A stretch of 10,142 nucleotides of DNA from Candidatus Peribacteria bacterium (GCA_031280545.1 JAITGP010000027.1:1-10142), one strand, 5' to 3'. Counted from the stretch's first letter, positions 1 through 6,794 are shown. Numbers and translations are program-made. Notes: generated by a model from the sequence alone, not told the origin.

Positions 1-52
1 TAAGGATCACTAAGCCAAGAATAGATAATGTGAAAGGAAGGAGTTTTTTCAT
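1..52 (-). CDS. N-terminal fragment of an exported protein (partial)
   Basis: Only the first 17 codons are in the window, starting at the ATG (plus-strand CAT at 50-52). They read MKKLLPFTLSILGLVIL: two lysines followed by an unbroken hydrophobic stretch, which is the n- and h-region of a signal peptide or an N-terminal membrane anchor. A well-formed promoter lies 30 to 57 bases upstream, so this is the first gene of a new transcript separate from secY. No SD sequence is obvious. The mature protein is outside the window, so no function can be given. Confidence 0.6.
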   Translation of the reverse strand, partial: MKKLLPFTLSILGLVIL

Positions 53-81
53 CGGAATAGAATAAACAAATAAACGTTATA

Positions 82-109
82 AGTATACTCCAATTTTTTT
101 TCTCGTCAA
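82..109 (-). promoter_or_regulatory. Promoter for the exported-protein gene at the left edge
   Basis: On the minus strand, a -35 box TTGACG (104-109) and a -10 box TATACT (82-87) are separated by 16 bases, followed by an AT-rich start region. The downstream ATG is at 52. Same architecture as the other promoters in this window. Confidence 0.6.
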
Positions 110-158
110 AAAATGAACCTTTTTTTTAGGCACTTCAACTTGAATTATTTAAAATTAT

Positions 159-174
159 TCCATATATATATGGA
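159..174. repeat. 16-bp perfect palindrome
   Basis: TCCATATATATATGGA equals its own reverse complement. It lies between the secY terminator and the promoter of the next gene, about 50 bases upstream of that -35 box. It could be an operator, or simply AT-rich sequence that forms a palindrome easily. Confidence 0.35.
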
Positions 175-186
175 CTTATGTTTTTT

Positions 187-225
187 TTCAAAAAAAATCT
201 AACTCCATTTATGAAATCAGATTTT
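187..225 (-). terminator. Rho-independent terminator after secY
   Basis: On the minus strand AAATCTGATTTCAT can pair with ATGGAGTTAGATTT along nearly its whole length, with several G-U pairs, around a short AT loop. A run of eight T follows. It begins about 20 bases after the secY stop and closes the rplO-secY transcript. The stem contains one copy of the recurrent TCAGATTTT motif (plus 217-225). Confidence 0.65.
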
Positions 226-245
226 TAAATTATAATAAGGATATT

Positions 246-1571
246 CTAATACTTTTCATACTTTGCCATTACTAAATCGGTATCGACTTTATTGAGCAAG
301 TCCTGTACTACACCTACGATAATAATGATTCCAGATCCTGCTACCACAATTGGCATTCCTCCAACGGATTGAGCGATATTGGTGATGAAAGGGATTCGGT
401 TGAGAATGTAGGTATAGATCGCAATCAAAGCTAATCCCAAACCTCCTCGTAAACACAGATGCATTAAGATTCCGTTGATGTATTTTGCAGTAGCTTTTCC
501 TGGTCTGATACCTGGCACATATCCGCCTCTTTTCTGAATATTATCAGAGATTTTATCAGGGCTGAAGGTAATCAAAGTATAGAGAAAGGTAAACGCTACG
601 ATGAAAACGATATAGAAGAGAATTGCAATTCGTCCTGGATTCTGAGAGTAGATATTGAGATGAAGTCCAATCCATTCTGCGATCGCCATCAATTTTTGAT
701 TTGCGGGATTAAACTGAGTGATCAATTGAGAACATAAATATGGAAAGGAAACAAACGCCATTGCAAAGATAATTGGTACCATCCCTACTGGGTTGAGTGG
801 GATTGGTAAGATGGAAGACTGTTGTACTTTACCAGATTTTGCGTAGATCACAGGAATCTCTTTAGTTGATTTGAGGATGAAAATAGAAAGCAGAATCAAT
901 ACGAGAACAATTGCTATCATAAATACTAATACTCCTACCCATGAACTTCCTGTACTAAGGCTATTGTAAGCGGACTGGATGATTCCAGACACGATAGACG
1001 CGAAGATCAGCATAGAAATTCCATTGGAAATTCCTTTTTCTGTAATGAGTTCCCCCAGCCACATCAATAGCATTGATCCGACAGACAGCAAGAATGCAGT
1101 CATCACTACGATTGCTACATTTCCTGTATCAATAGCCACACCTCCTAACATTGAATTCATGATGAATACCATTCCCAATCCTTGCAAGAATGCCATAGGA
1201 AAGGTCAAGTATCTGGTGTATTGATTGATTCTATTTTTACCAGATTCTCCTTGTTCAGTAAGCTCTTCGAGATGAGGAACCACAGAGCTAAGAAGCTGAA
1301 GGATAATAGAAGCAGTAATATAAGGAGACACTCCGATCGCAATGATTGCGAAATTTGATAATGCTCCTCCCATCAACATAATGAGATATCCAAAACCTCC
1401 TGCTGCTCCTGCTTCGAATGTTCCACTCATTAAGGTTTGAAGATCCACGAAAGGAATAGGCACGAAGACCAAGAGCCTGTACAATGCGAGCATTGCCAAA
1501 GTAAATCAGAGTTTTTTCAAAATACTCTTATTGGAAAAGATTTCTTTTGCTTTTCTAAGGAATTTTTTCAT
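246..1571 (-). CDS. secY: Protein translocase subunit SecY
   Basis: SecY is the channel of the Sec translocon in the cytoplasmic membrane, through which unfolded proteins are exported or inserted. The 441-residue product has the usual SecY length and ten-segment hydrophobic pattern. Family motifs are visible: WLGELITEKGISNG at about 171-184, NPVGMVPIIFA at about 260-270, and the cytoplasmic-loop motif PGIRPGKATA at about 353-362. The chosen start is the ATG at 1569-1571, which gives MKKFLRKAKEIF and the expected basic amphipathic N-terminus. This requires reading through one in-frame UGA at codon 22 (1506-1508), between 'KKL' and 'FTLAMLALYR'. A standard-code caller would start 24 codons later and lose that region. 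The stop is TAG. It follows rplO by 59 bases, the classic end of the spc operon. SecE and SecG are not in the window. Confidence 0.96.
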
Positions 1572-1630
1572 AGCCAAAGTCAGTTGAAACATAAAACAAA
1601 ACAGACGCACTACTGGCGTCCATTACCACA

Positions 1631-2077
1631 TTACGCGATTTTTCCGCCAGCTTTTTGAATTTTTTCTACTGCTGACTTAGTGAATTTTTCTATTCCTGTG
1701 AAGGTAAGAGCTTTAGAAAGTTCTCCATTCCCGAGGATTTTCACCAACGCAGAAATATTCTTGATATATCCAGCCGATTTTAGGCTTTCTTTCGTCACTT
1801 CAGCAGTAATGCGAGGATCTTTATCCAAAGAAGAAACATTTACCACTTCGTAAATATCTACGAGCTTGTAGTATCTTTTGAATCCTTTTGCCTTTGGTTT
1901 TCTCATGAGAATTGTCGTTTGACCTCCTTCAAAGAAAGGACGAACAGATGCTCCTGCTCTAGCTTTTTGACCTTTGTGTCCTTTTCCAGAGTAGTTTCCT
2001 TTGGAAGCATCACCTCTTCCGAGTCTTCTAGAGGGAGCTTTGAAGCCCTTGGACTTCTGTAGTTCGTGTAATTTCAT
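1631..2077 (-). CDS. rplO: 50S ribosomal protein L15 (uL15)
   Basis: L15 binds 23S rRNA in the large subunit late in assembly. The 148-residue product starts MKLHELQKSKGFKAPSRRLG and has the Gly/Lys/Arg-rich N-terminal extension typical of the family (SGKGHKGQKARAG at about 30-42), then FFEGGQTTILMRKPKAKGF and a globular C-terminal half. Length is normal and no UGA is used. It precedes secY as in the spc operon, but the rest of that operon (L18, S5, L30) is not upstream; instead there is a broken plus-strand gene, so rplO-secY here form a separate two-gene transcript. Confidence 0.96.
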   Translation of the reverse strand: MKLHELQKSKGFKAPSRRLGRGDASKGNYSGKGHKGQKARAGASVRPFFEGGQTTILMRKPKAKGFKRYYKLVDIYEVVNVSSLDKDPRITAEVTKESLKSAGYIKNISALVKILGNGELSKALTFTGIEKFTKSAVEKIQKAGGKIA

Positions 2078-2088
2078 TGGTAATACAT

Positions 2089-2117
2089 AAGATAATGTGT
2101 AAAAAATCTGATCACAA
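2089..2117 (-). promoter_or_regulatory. Possible promoter for rplO-secY
   Basis: On the minus strand TTGTGA (2112-2117) and TATCTT (2089-2094) are 17 bases apart. Transcription would begin only a few bases before the rplO ATG, so the mRNA would be almost leaderless. No better-spaced pair was found upstream, and rplO needs its own promoter because the preceding gene is on the other strand. Weak call. Confidence 0.35.
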
Positions 2118-2121
2118 GTAG

Positions 2122-2543
2122 AAATGAGCTTATATATTTGCTAGAGATTTTCAAGAGGAAATACTAAAAAAATCGGTTTTCTCTGGAAATGAAAGAATAC
2201 TACATTTATTTAGTTTTTATGTTATCAGGGCTATTTACATCAGAGATGCTGCCCTGATCATTCACCCTAAAGCCCAAGGCTATAATATCAGAGAGGAGGA
2301 AATTGCTCAAGTTTTTGAAGTAGGAAGTAATTTCACTCAGCTTAACCCCCTATCGTAGATGAGTGGGGAAACGAATTTTGGGATAGTGAAGGATATTATA
2401 TGGCTTGTAGAACTGAGGATCCTGCTATCAAACAAGCGATCGCATTCTTATCTACAGGTTTTGGAATCGATCAAGAAACCCTGAGCTGAAGAAACGCTTT
2501 AGGAAGACTTTCCATGGAGATTAGAGACCAAGAGGAAGAATAA
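2122..2543 (+). pseudogene. Broken unrecognised plus-strand gene
   Basis: This is the only plus-strand coding signal. One frame is open from 2122 to a TAG at 2356 and reads like protein (YIRDAALIIHPKAQGYNIRE, then EEEIAQVFEVGSNFTQLNP). From a run of five C at 2346-2350 the protein-like reading moves to the -1 frame (IVDEWGNEFWDSEGYYMA, then CRTEDPAIKQAIAFLSTGF) and runs to TAA at 2541. One more C would restore a single frame across the join. The 3' part contains an in-frame UGA (2487-2489) in 'ETLS-UGA-RNALG', and the 5' part one at 2125. No convincing ATG or SD opens the 5' frame, so the N-terminus is also lost or unusual. I do not recognise the family. It may be a decayed gene or a base-call error in the C run. 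It converges on the M23 peptidase, with 6 bases between the stop codons. Confidence 0.5.
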
Positions 2544-2549
2544 TCAGAT

Positions 2550-3611
2550 TTATTTTTGAAATTTGCATTTTTTCAGGAGCTGAACAAGTTTTTCGTTTTG
2601 CTGGAATTCTGCTATTTTGTCGGGAGTATTGATAAAAAGCAGAAAAGAAGAGAACGTCGTATCTCCGTAATTAATATTTATGAGGGCAAGTCCTGTCGTA
2701 TTATTCGTCTGCAGAAAGATTTTTCTCTCACCCTCTAGGACTTGGATTTTTTCTGGAGTAAAGGTGAGAAGCCCAGAGCCTCCTAATATCGTTATCGGAG
2801 AGGAAAGAAAAATTCCTCAACCTGCTTTTTTATTGATAGTAAGGCTAGAAAGACTCTGCGTCTCCATAAATCCACAGCTAATTCCTCCGAGAGTGATATC
2901 TTTGGCGGAGAGGTAAAGGCTCTGAGGGTCTGTTTCATTTTTTTCTACTAATTTGGTGGTAGCTTCCAGAAAGACGATGGGATCAAGAGTAGCTTCTCTG
3001 ACTTGTGAAAAACAGGTACCTTCATTCACGATTTCATCGATCGTGCCTTTACATCCTTTTGGGAAGAACGGGTGGTTTCCATCCTGATTTTTTTCTAATT
3101 GAAAATGGAGATGAGGACCTGTAGCGTTTCCTGTCTCTCCAACTTCTCCGATTTTTTCTCTCTCAGCAACCTGCTGTCCTACTTGGACCCCAATTATGGA
3201 AAGATGAGCGTAGGTAGAAAAGAGGGTTTGACCATTTCGCTGATGTTTGATAACGATAACATTTCATCGATCTCCCCTAGACTCGGCAACGATAACTTCT
3301 CCTGCATGGCTTGCATAGACGGGAGTTCAAGTTTTGGTAACGATATCTATTCCTTGGTGAGAACCGATCCCCACATCTCGTCCTCCAAAATAGGTACTCA
3401 GCCAAAGCATTGAATAGGTAGAGCGGTAGGTAGGAAGATTTCTATAGGTAAAATAATCTGCATTTTGGATTGTAGGAAGAGGTAGTGTGCAGTCTTCTCC
3501 TACGCATTTGGTAGGAGTAATCTCTTGCAGGGGATAGCTTCGTGCATCCGTCTGAGCAGACAGAGAAAAAAGAAAGCTGAATGCTACTAGAGGAATATAT
3601 TGTCGTTTCAT
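2550..3611 (-). CDS. Secreted M23-family peptidase (LytM/NlpD type)
   Basis: M23 peptidases are zinc metallo-endopeptidases that cut peptide cross-links in peptidoglycan. The 353-residue product begins with a signal peptide (MKRQYIPLVAFSFLFSLSA, cleavage near 19-23), so it acts outside the membrane. The M23 domain spans about 75-175. Visible zinc and catalytic residues are H85 and D89 (SHQGIDI), H136 (TYAHLS), and H167/H169 (TGPHLHFQ), so it looks active. Three in-frame UGA codons occur at codons 95, 116 and 265. The first two fall on conserved glycines of the fold (GTPVYA and GN before the VIVIKH strand), so the standard code would split the gene in three. Residues 176-353 form a C-terminal region that I do not recognise, with four cysteines at about 187-247 and two beta-rich stretches. 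It follows the small gene at 3654 by 42 bases, probably on the same transcript. The stop is TAA. Confidence 0.88.
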
Positions 3612-3653
3612 GGTAATGATATAGGGGTAAAGGGGGGCGTTTATTTTGAGGAC

Positions 3654-4013
3654 TTATTTACTAGACAAAAGGGATTTTTTCAGCTCCTCACTATTTTTTT
3701 CAAGCATTGCCAATAAGGTGTCTTTAGCTTGCAGAAACTTTTCGAATTTAGGATTTTCATCGCTACGGGTTCGGGAATTTTCATCCCCGTTTAGATCATG
3801 CACTACATCAAATCCTTCTGTTTCTTTCTGGTAGGTTTGGAAGGCGAGTAAATTATCAGCTAAGTATTCTTGTTCTTTACTGATTATCCTGGAAGCATTG
3901 GTTTGCAAGAGCTCTAGCATTTCTTTTGTATTGATCAGATCAGTGAAATACTCTCTTCAAAATCTCTCTACGTGAAATTTTCAGATTTTGTTGGGAAATT
4001 CGTGTAATCTCAT
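3654..4013 (-). CDS. Small Glu/Lys-rich protein of unknown function; frame uncertain
   Basis: With UGA as Gly a single frame runs from ATG (4011-4013) to TAA, 119 residues, with UGAs at 3981-3983 and 3957-3959. The last 88 residues (MLELLQTNASRIISKEQEYL onward) are hydrophilic, strongly helical and rich in Glu, Lys, Leu and Asp, with no membrane segment. The N-terminus is doubtful. The ATG follows AAAGAGG with no spacer, and two UGAs in 20 codons is denser than elsewhere in the window. The neighbouring frame from ATG 4029 (MYPKEDEITRISQQNLKISR...) is at least as protein-like until about 3955, and joins this frame by a +1 shift. Either this start is right or the gene carries a frameshift. It precedes the M23 peptidase on the same strand. 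Family not recognised. Confidence 0.55.
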
Positions 4014-4057
4014 CCTCTTTGGGGTACATTAGCAATAAAAGCTCTCTGTAGTAGGTA

Positions 4058-4085
4058 AGTATATGCATTTGCTAGAGAAATACAA
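4058..4085 (-). promoter_or_regulatory. Promoter for the small gene and M23 peptidase
   Basis: On the minus strand TTGTAT (4080-4085) and a perfect TATACT (4058-4063) are 16 bases apart, just downstream of the rplL terminator. An in-frame ATG at 4066-4068 lies between the two boxes and so would not be in the transcript. This argues against that ATG as the start of the following gene. Confidence 0.5.
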
Positions 4086-4115
4086 GTGCTTAACCTGAAT
4101 TATTCTTTAAGATTC

Positions 4116-4139
4116 AAAAAACTCCTGATTTCTCAGGAG
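4116..4139 (-). terminator. Rho-independent terminator after rplL
   Basis: On the minus strand CTCCTGA and TCAGGAG form a perfect 7-bp stem around the loop GAAA, followed by TTTTTT. It lies 28 bases after the rplL stop and closes the L10-L12 transcript. It is the strongest terminator in the window. Confidence 0.9.
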
Positions 4140-4167
4140 ATTCTTATGAATTTAGAACCCTGGTTAA

Positions 4168-4551
4168 TTATTTGTAATTTACTGTTGCTCCAGCTTCAAC
4201 CAATTTAGCTTTGATAGCTTCAGCTTCGTCGAATTTTACCCCTTCTTTGATTACTTTAGGAGCAGCTTCTACTAAGTCTTTAGCAGCTTTAAGGTCGATG
4301 TTCAAGATTTCTTTTACTACCTTGATTACAGAGATTTTCTGAGCACCAGCTTCAGTAAGCTCGATATTAACTGTGTCTGATCCAGCAGCAGCTCCAGCGT
4401 CTCCACCAGCAGCAGCTCCACCAGCTACAACCATTGCAGCAGCAGATACTCCAAATTTTTCTTCGATAGCTTTTACAAGCCCGTTAAGTTCTATAGCTGA
4501 CATCTTTTCGATGAGCTCGAGAACTTGTGTTTGTTCTTTAGTTAATTCCAT
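4168..4551 (-). CDS. rplL: 50S ribosomal protein L7/L12 (bL12)
   Basis: L12 dimers bind the C-terminal helix of L10 and form the mobile ribosomal stalk that recruits and stimulates the translational GTPases. The 127-residue product has normal length. The N-terminal dimerisation domain is about 1-35 ([19 protein letters not shown]), the Ala/Gly hinge about 38-57 ([20 protein letters not shown]), and the C-terminal factor-binding domain about 60-127 ([15 protein letters not shown], then [15 protein letters not shown]). It follows rplJ by 57 bases in the usual order, and no UGA is used. As several copies per ribosome are needed, rplL usually has strong translation; no particular SD is evident here. 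Confidence 0.97.
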   Translation of the reverse strand: MELTKEQTQVLELIEKMSAIELNGLVKAIEEKFGVSAAAMVVAGGAAAGGDAGAAAGSDTVNIELTEAGAQKISVIKVVKEILNIDLKAAKDLVEAAPKVIKEGVKFDEAEAIKAKLVEAGATVNYK

Positions 4552-4608
4552 GATTTAATAAGAATAAGAGATAAATAGGTTGTCATAATGACGGGAGAGT
4601 GCACAGCA

Positions 4609-5118
4609 TTACGCTGCCTTTTTTGCAACTTCATTCACAACACATGCAAATGATTGAAGTGGGTAATTGAAGAGGTAAGCCAATTTGGAAATCAATTCCT
4701 CTTTTGAAGGAACGTTTGCCAATTCGGTCACGTAAGCTCCATCTTGCCACTTTTTGTCATACCAAGCTCCGAGGAACTTGAATGAGCTTTCAGATTTTTC
4801 TTTCACAAATTCTTTTGCGAATTTGTTTACGACTTTGAGAGGTCCGTATTCGTCGGTAGTCGCATACAGCACTCCGATAGGACCTTCGAGTTGTTCGATG
4901 TCTACCGTTTCATATCCTGCCTCTGCCAAAGCTCTCAGGAAGAGTCTTTTTCTCACCACGTTGAATTTTCCTTCAACACCCAGAATCTCTTTTCTCACAC
5001 TAGAAGAAGTGTTTACAGAGATTCCCGTTTGCTGAACGATAACCACATTTTGAGCAGATTTCAGATCGGAAACGTATTGATCGATCAGCTCTTTCTTTTT
5101 GTCTTTGCTAATCGCCAT
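4609..5118 (-). CDS. rplJ: 50S ribosomal protein L10 (uL10)
   Basis: L10 anchors the L12 dimers to the 23S rRNA GTPase centre. In many bacteria the L10-L12 complex also binds the leader of its own mRNA to repress synthesis. The 169-residue product (MAISKDKKKELIDQYVSDLK...) has normal length. It has the N-terminal RNA-binding domain (about 1-130, including GKFNVVRKRLFLRAL and GPIGVLYA) and a C-terminal helix (LISKLAYLFNYPLQSFACVV) for L12 binding. It is first in the rplJ-rplL transcript, with a promoter and a leader RNA structure upstream. rplK and rplA (L11, L1) are not adjacent, unlike the common bacterial order. No UGA is used. Confidence 0.96.
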   Translation of the reverse strand: MAISKDKKKELIDQYVSDLKSAQNVVIVQQTGISVNTSSSVRKEILGVEGKFNVVRKRLFLRALAEAGYETVDIEQLEGPIGVLYATTDEYGPLKVVNKFAKEFVKEKSESSFKFLGAWYDKKWQDGAYVTELANVPSKEELISKLAYLFNYPLQSFACVVNEVAKKAA

Positions 5119-5204
5119 ACATAATTGATAGGAAATAAAAATAACTCGCTTTGAGGTGAGTTATAAGATATACAGAAAAATCTGATTGAATTTCTGGAAA
5201 GTAT

Positions 5205-5292
5205 CTATAACCTCGGTAGGATTTACTATCTCTGTCCGTCAACGAGATGTCAACGAAGCAGGATGACCTACTTTCTCAGGCAAAGCTGAGGG
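5205..5292 (-). ncRNA. Ribosomal protein L10 leader (autoregulatory mRNA element)
   Basis: This lies in the 5' UTR of rplJ, between its promoter and start codon. On the minus strand, CTCAG (5286-5290) pairs with CTGAG (5275-5279) in a 5' hairpin. GTAGG (5267-5271) pairs with CCTAC (5216-5220). Inside, ATCTC (5244-5248) pairs with GAGAT (5228-5232). The 3' side, TCCTACCGAGG, resembles the conserved TCCTGCCGAGG-type end of known L10 leaders, where L10(L12)4 binds a kinked helix. The position and pairings are directly visible; assignment to the Rfam family is from memory. Expected role: feedback control of L10/L12 synthesis. Confidence 0.7.
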
Positions 5293-5293
5293 T

Positions 5294-5322
5294 AGTATAA
5301 GGATTTTGGGAGGAAATTGCAA
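5294..5322 (-). promoter_or_regulatory. Promoter of rplJ-rplL
   Basis: On the minus strand TTGCAA (5317-5322) and TATACT (5294-5299) are 17 bases apart. The start would lie at about 5287, right at the beginning of the L10-leader structure, which supports both calls. Confidence 0.75.
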
Positions 5323-5334
5323 GAGAAAAGAAAG

Positions 5335-5355
5335 AAAAAAGACGGTTATTCCGTC
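5335..5355 (-). terminator. Rho-independent terminator overlapping the end of infA
   Basis: On the minus strand GACGG and CCGTC form a stem (5341-5355) around the loop AATAA, followed by TTTTTT (5335-5340) and further T-rich sequence. The infA stop codon TAA (5346-5348) is in the hairpin loop, so the last codons encode the upstream arm. It ends the long rpmI-to-infA cluster 13 bases before the next -35 box. Confidence 0.8.
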
Positions 5356-5615
5356 CCCTCTTCTTTTGGTGCAACTTGTGCACCTTTTTTTGCTGGATTA
5401 TATCTATATACAATTCTTCATTGAGACATATCGTACTGATTTACCTCTACTTTCACTCCATCACCGACAATCACGGAAATATGAGCTTGTTTCATTTTCC
5501 CTGCACCATAGCAAGTAATCACCAGGTCTGTATCTTTCAGTTTCACCTTAAATTTACCAGCAGGTAGTGCCTCTAGAATTTCTCCATCTCGTTCTAAGAT
5601 CCCTGGTTTTGCCAT
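5346..5615 (-). CDS. infA: Translation initiation factor IF-1
   Basis: IF-1 binds the A site of the 30S subunit during initiation. The product has 89 residues. The OB-fold motifs GEILEALPAGKFKVKL (about 11-26) and GDGVKVEVNQYDMSQ (about 51-65) are followed by an in-frame UGA at codon 66 (5418-5420) and then RIVYRY. IF-1 proteins have 'YDLSxGRIxYR' here, so the UGA must be Gly, and the standard code would lose the last strand. A 17-residue tail (NPAKKGAQVAPKEEGTE) extends past the usual end near residue 72. The start overlaps the rplU stop by one base (TAATG), implying coupled translation. infA normally sits near rpmJ and secY in the spc region; here it follows rplU. Confidence 0.96.
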
Positions 5616-5932
5616 TAAGCAGTAATTTTGTTAATAGTTAAAACAGTTTCAGTTGGTCTAAATCCATGACTCCTAAAATATCTATTCTTTCTTTTGAATT
5701 TAACCACAGATACTTTCTCGCCTTTAGCGGTAGTTCCTATCGTAGCTTCAACTTTCGCTCCGTCTACATAAGGTTTTCCCACTTTCACGGTTTCACCTTT
5801 TTCGTCGAAGATAGCCAATACGGTATCAACCGTCAGACTTTTTCCCTCTGCTAGGGAAAGATTATCAACCGTGAGTTCTAACCCTTCGTTGACAATATAT
5901 TGGTGTCCTTGCAAACTAATTACTGCATACAT
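5615..5932 (-). CDS. rplU: 50S ribosomal protein L21 (bL21)
   Basis: L21 is a large-subunit protein bound to 23S rRNA. The 105-residue product has normal length, starting MYAVISLQGHQYIVNEGLEL, with the family signatures FDEKGETVKVGKPYVDGAKV (about 51-70) and the basic loop VVKFKRKNRYFRSHGFRPTE (about 76-95). I start at the ATG at 5930-5932 rather than the one 33 bases upstream. L21 proteins begin 'MYAVI', and the extension would add a hydrophobic stretch and overlap the upstream gene. Its usual partner rpmA (L27) is absent; infA takes that place. Confidence 0.96.
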   Translation of the reverse strand: MYAVISLQGHQYIVNEGLELTVDNLSLAEGKSLTVDTVLAIFDEKGETVKVGKPYVDGAKVEATIGTTAKGEKVSVVKFKRKNRYFRSHGFRPTETVLTINKITA

Positions 5933-5957
5933 AATGATAACAAGTATAATAATAAAA

Positions 5958-6221
5958 CTAAACAATCTTTCCTAATTGTGCCAAAGTATTATATTTCTTC
6001 TTATTGGTTCTATAAGAGTGAGAAACAATTGCTCTGATTCTCTTGTATCTTCTAGCTGAAGGGAAATCCATAGCAACGGTTTTTCTAAAATGCTTCGTTC
6101 CATACGTCTTTTGCTTTTTGGCGATATCCAAAATATGACTAGACCAAAGCTCTTTTTTGTAGAAAGAAATCAATCTTTCGTTAGTGTTTAAATCACCTGT
6201 TCTCCAAACTGTAAATCCCAT
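5958..6221 (-). CDS. Small basic protein of unknown function in a ribosomal protein cluster
   Basis: An 87-residue, strongly basic protein starting MGFTVWRTGDLNTNERLISF. The C-terminal half (FRKTVAMDFPSARRYKRIRA, then IVSHSYRTNKKKYNTL) is rich in Arg, Lys, Tyr and Ser and should bind RNA or another polyanion. It has no cysteine, membrane segment or UGA. It lies 25 bases upstream of rplU and 33 bases after the preceding gene on the same strand, so it is probably co-transcribed with L21 and IF-1. Size, charge and neighbours suggest a ribosome-associated or lineage-specific ribosomal protein, but it matches no family that I know. Function is inferred from context only. Confidence 0.72.
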   Translation of the reverse strand: MGFTVWRTGDLNTNERLISFYKKELWSSHILDIAKKQKTYGTKHFRKTVAMDFPSARRYKRIRAIVSHSYRTNKKKYNTLAQLGKIV

Positions 6222-6254
6222 TGTTGTATAACTAATAAGTTAAATAAAGCTGAA

Positions 6255-6794
6255 TTATTTTTTTATGGTAGTTTTCTTGGCTGGTTTAGTAGCTTTTTTT
6301 GTTGTTTTAGCTATAGATTTTTTGGTTGCTGAGCTTTTAACGGGAGCTGATTTATTTAAATCCTCCTTATTTTCCCAGAACTCTCTACTGGATGCGATCC
6401 ATTCATTGAAGTTGTCTGCACTTTCTTTCTTATCACTCCAATAATCTCTGGTCCATGCTCCCCGTTCTTCCCAAGATAACTTATCTAAGTACTTTGAGTC
6501 AGCCCAATATTTTGGTTGGTCATCACTTCAGTGAGTACACCCCTTACAACACTCTTCTTTGCAACCTGTTTCTCCATGCGTTTTTCCATGCCAGATAAAG
6601 GCATCTAAAGAAGCGACTGGTTCGTCAAGTTCAAGTCTGATTAAGCTCTGTGTAAGTTTCTTGATACTTCTCTTGATTGTTCAAGGAATCTTAATAATCG
6701 CTATTAGAGCAAACAATACCAACACTGCAAAGACCACCAGAATCCAAAACGTCCATTGTGGATGATTTGTAATGAGATCAAGCAATTGTTGCAT
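6255..6794 (-). CDS. One-pass membrane protein with Cys cluster and Lys-rich tail; unknown function
   Basis: Read with UGA=Gly, this is a single 179-residue ORF starting MQQLLDLITNHPQWTFWILV. Residues 14-37 form one hydrophobic helix. Basic residues follow it (TIKRSIKK), so the C-terminal bulk is probably cytoplasmic. Residues 78-88 carry GCKEECCKGCTH, with C78, C82, C83, C86 and H88, a likely metal or Fe-S site. Residues about 94-141 are acidic and Trp-rich (KYWADSKYLDKLSWEERGAW and following). The tail, from about 145, is Lys/Thr/Ala-rich like histone H1 tails (KKATKPAKKTTIKK) and could bind nucleic acid. UGAs lie at codons 38 and 89, so the standard code hides the whole gene. It sits 33 bases after tRNA-Leu, in the translation cluster. 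Not recognised. Confidence 0.78.

Noticed and set aside
979..1224. Plus-strand open frames inside secY
   Set aside because: Antisense shadows of a clearly coding gene; no family signal or RBS.
3099..3413. 104-codon plus-strand ORF and other frames over the peptidase
   Set aside because: Antisense to the M23 domain, which has complete zinc motifs on the minus strand when UGA is Gly.
4066..4068. ATG as start of the small gene before the M23 peptidase
   Set aside because: It lies between the -35 and -10 boxes of the only good promoter, so it would not be transcribed from it.
1506..6683. UGA read as tryptophan (mycoplasma-type code)
   Set aside because: UGA falls at conserved Gly sites in IF-1 and M23, and UGG is abundant as Trp (at least eight in the 6255-6794 gene alone).
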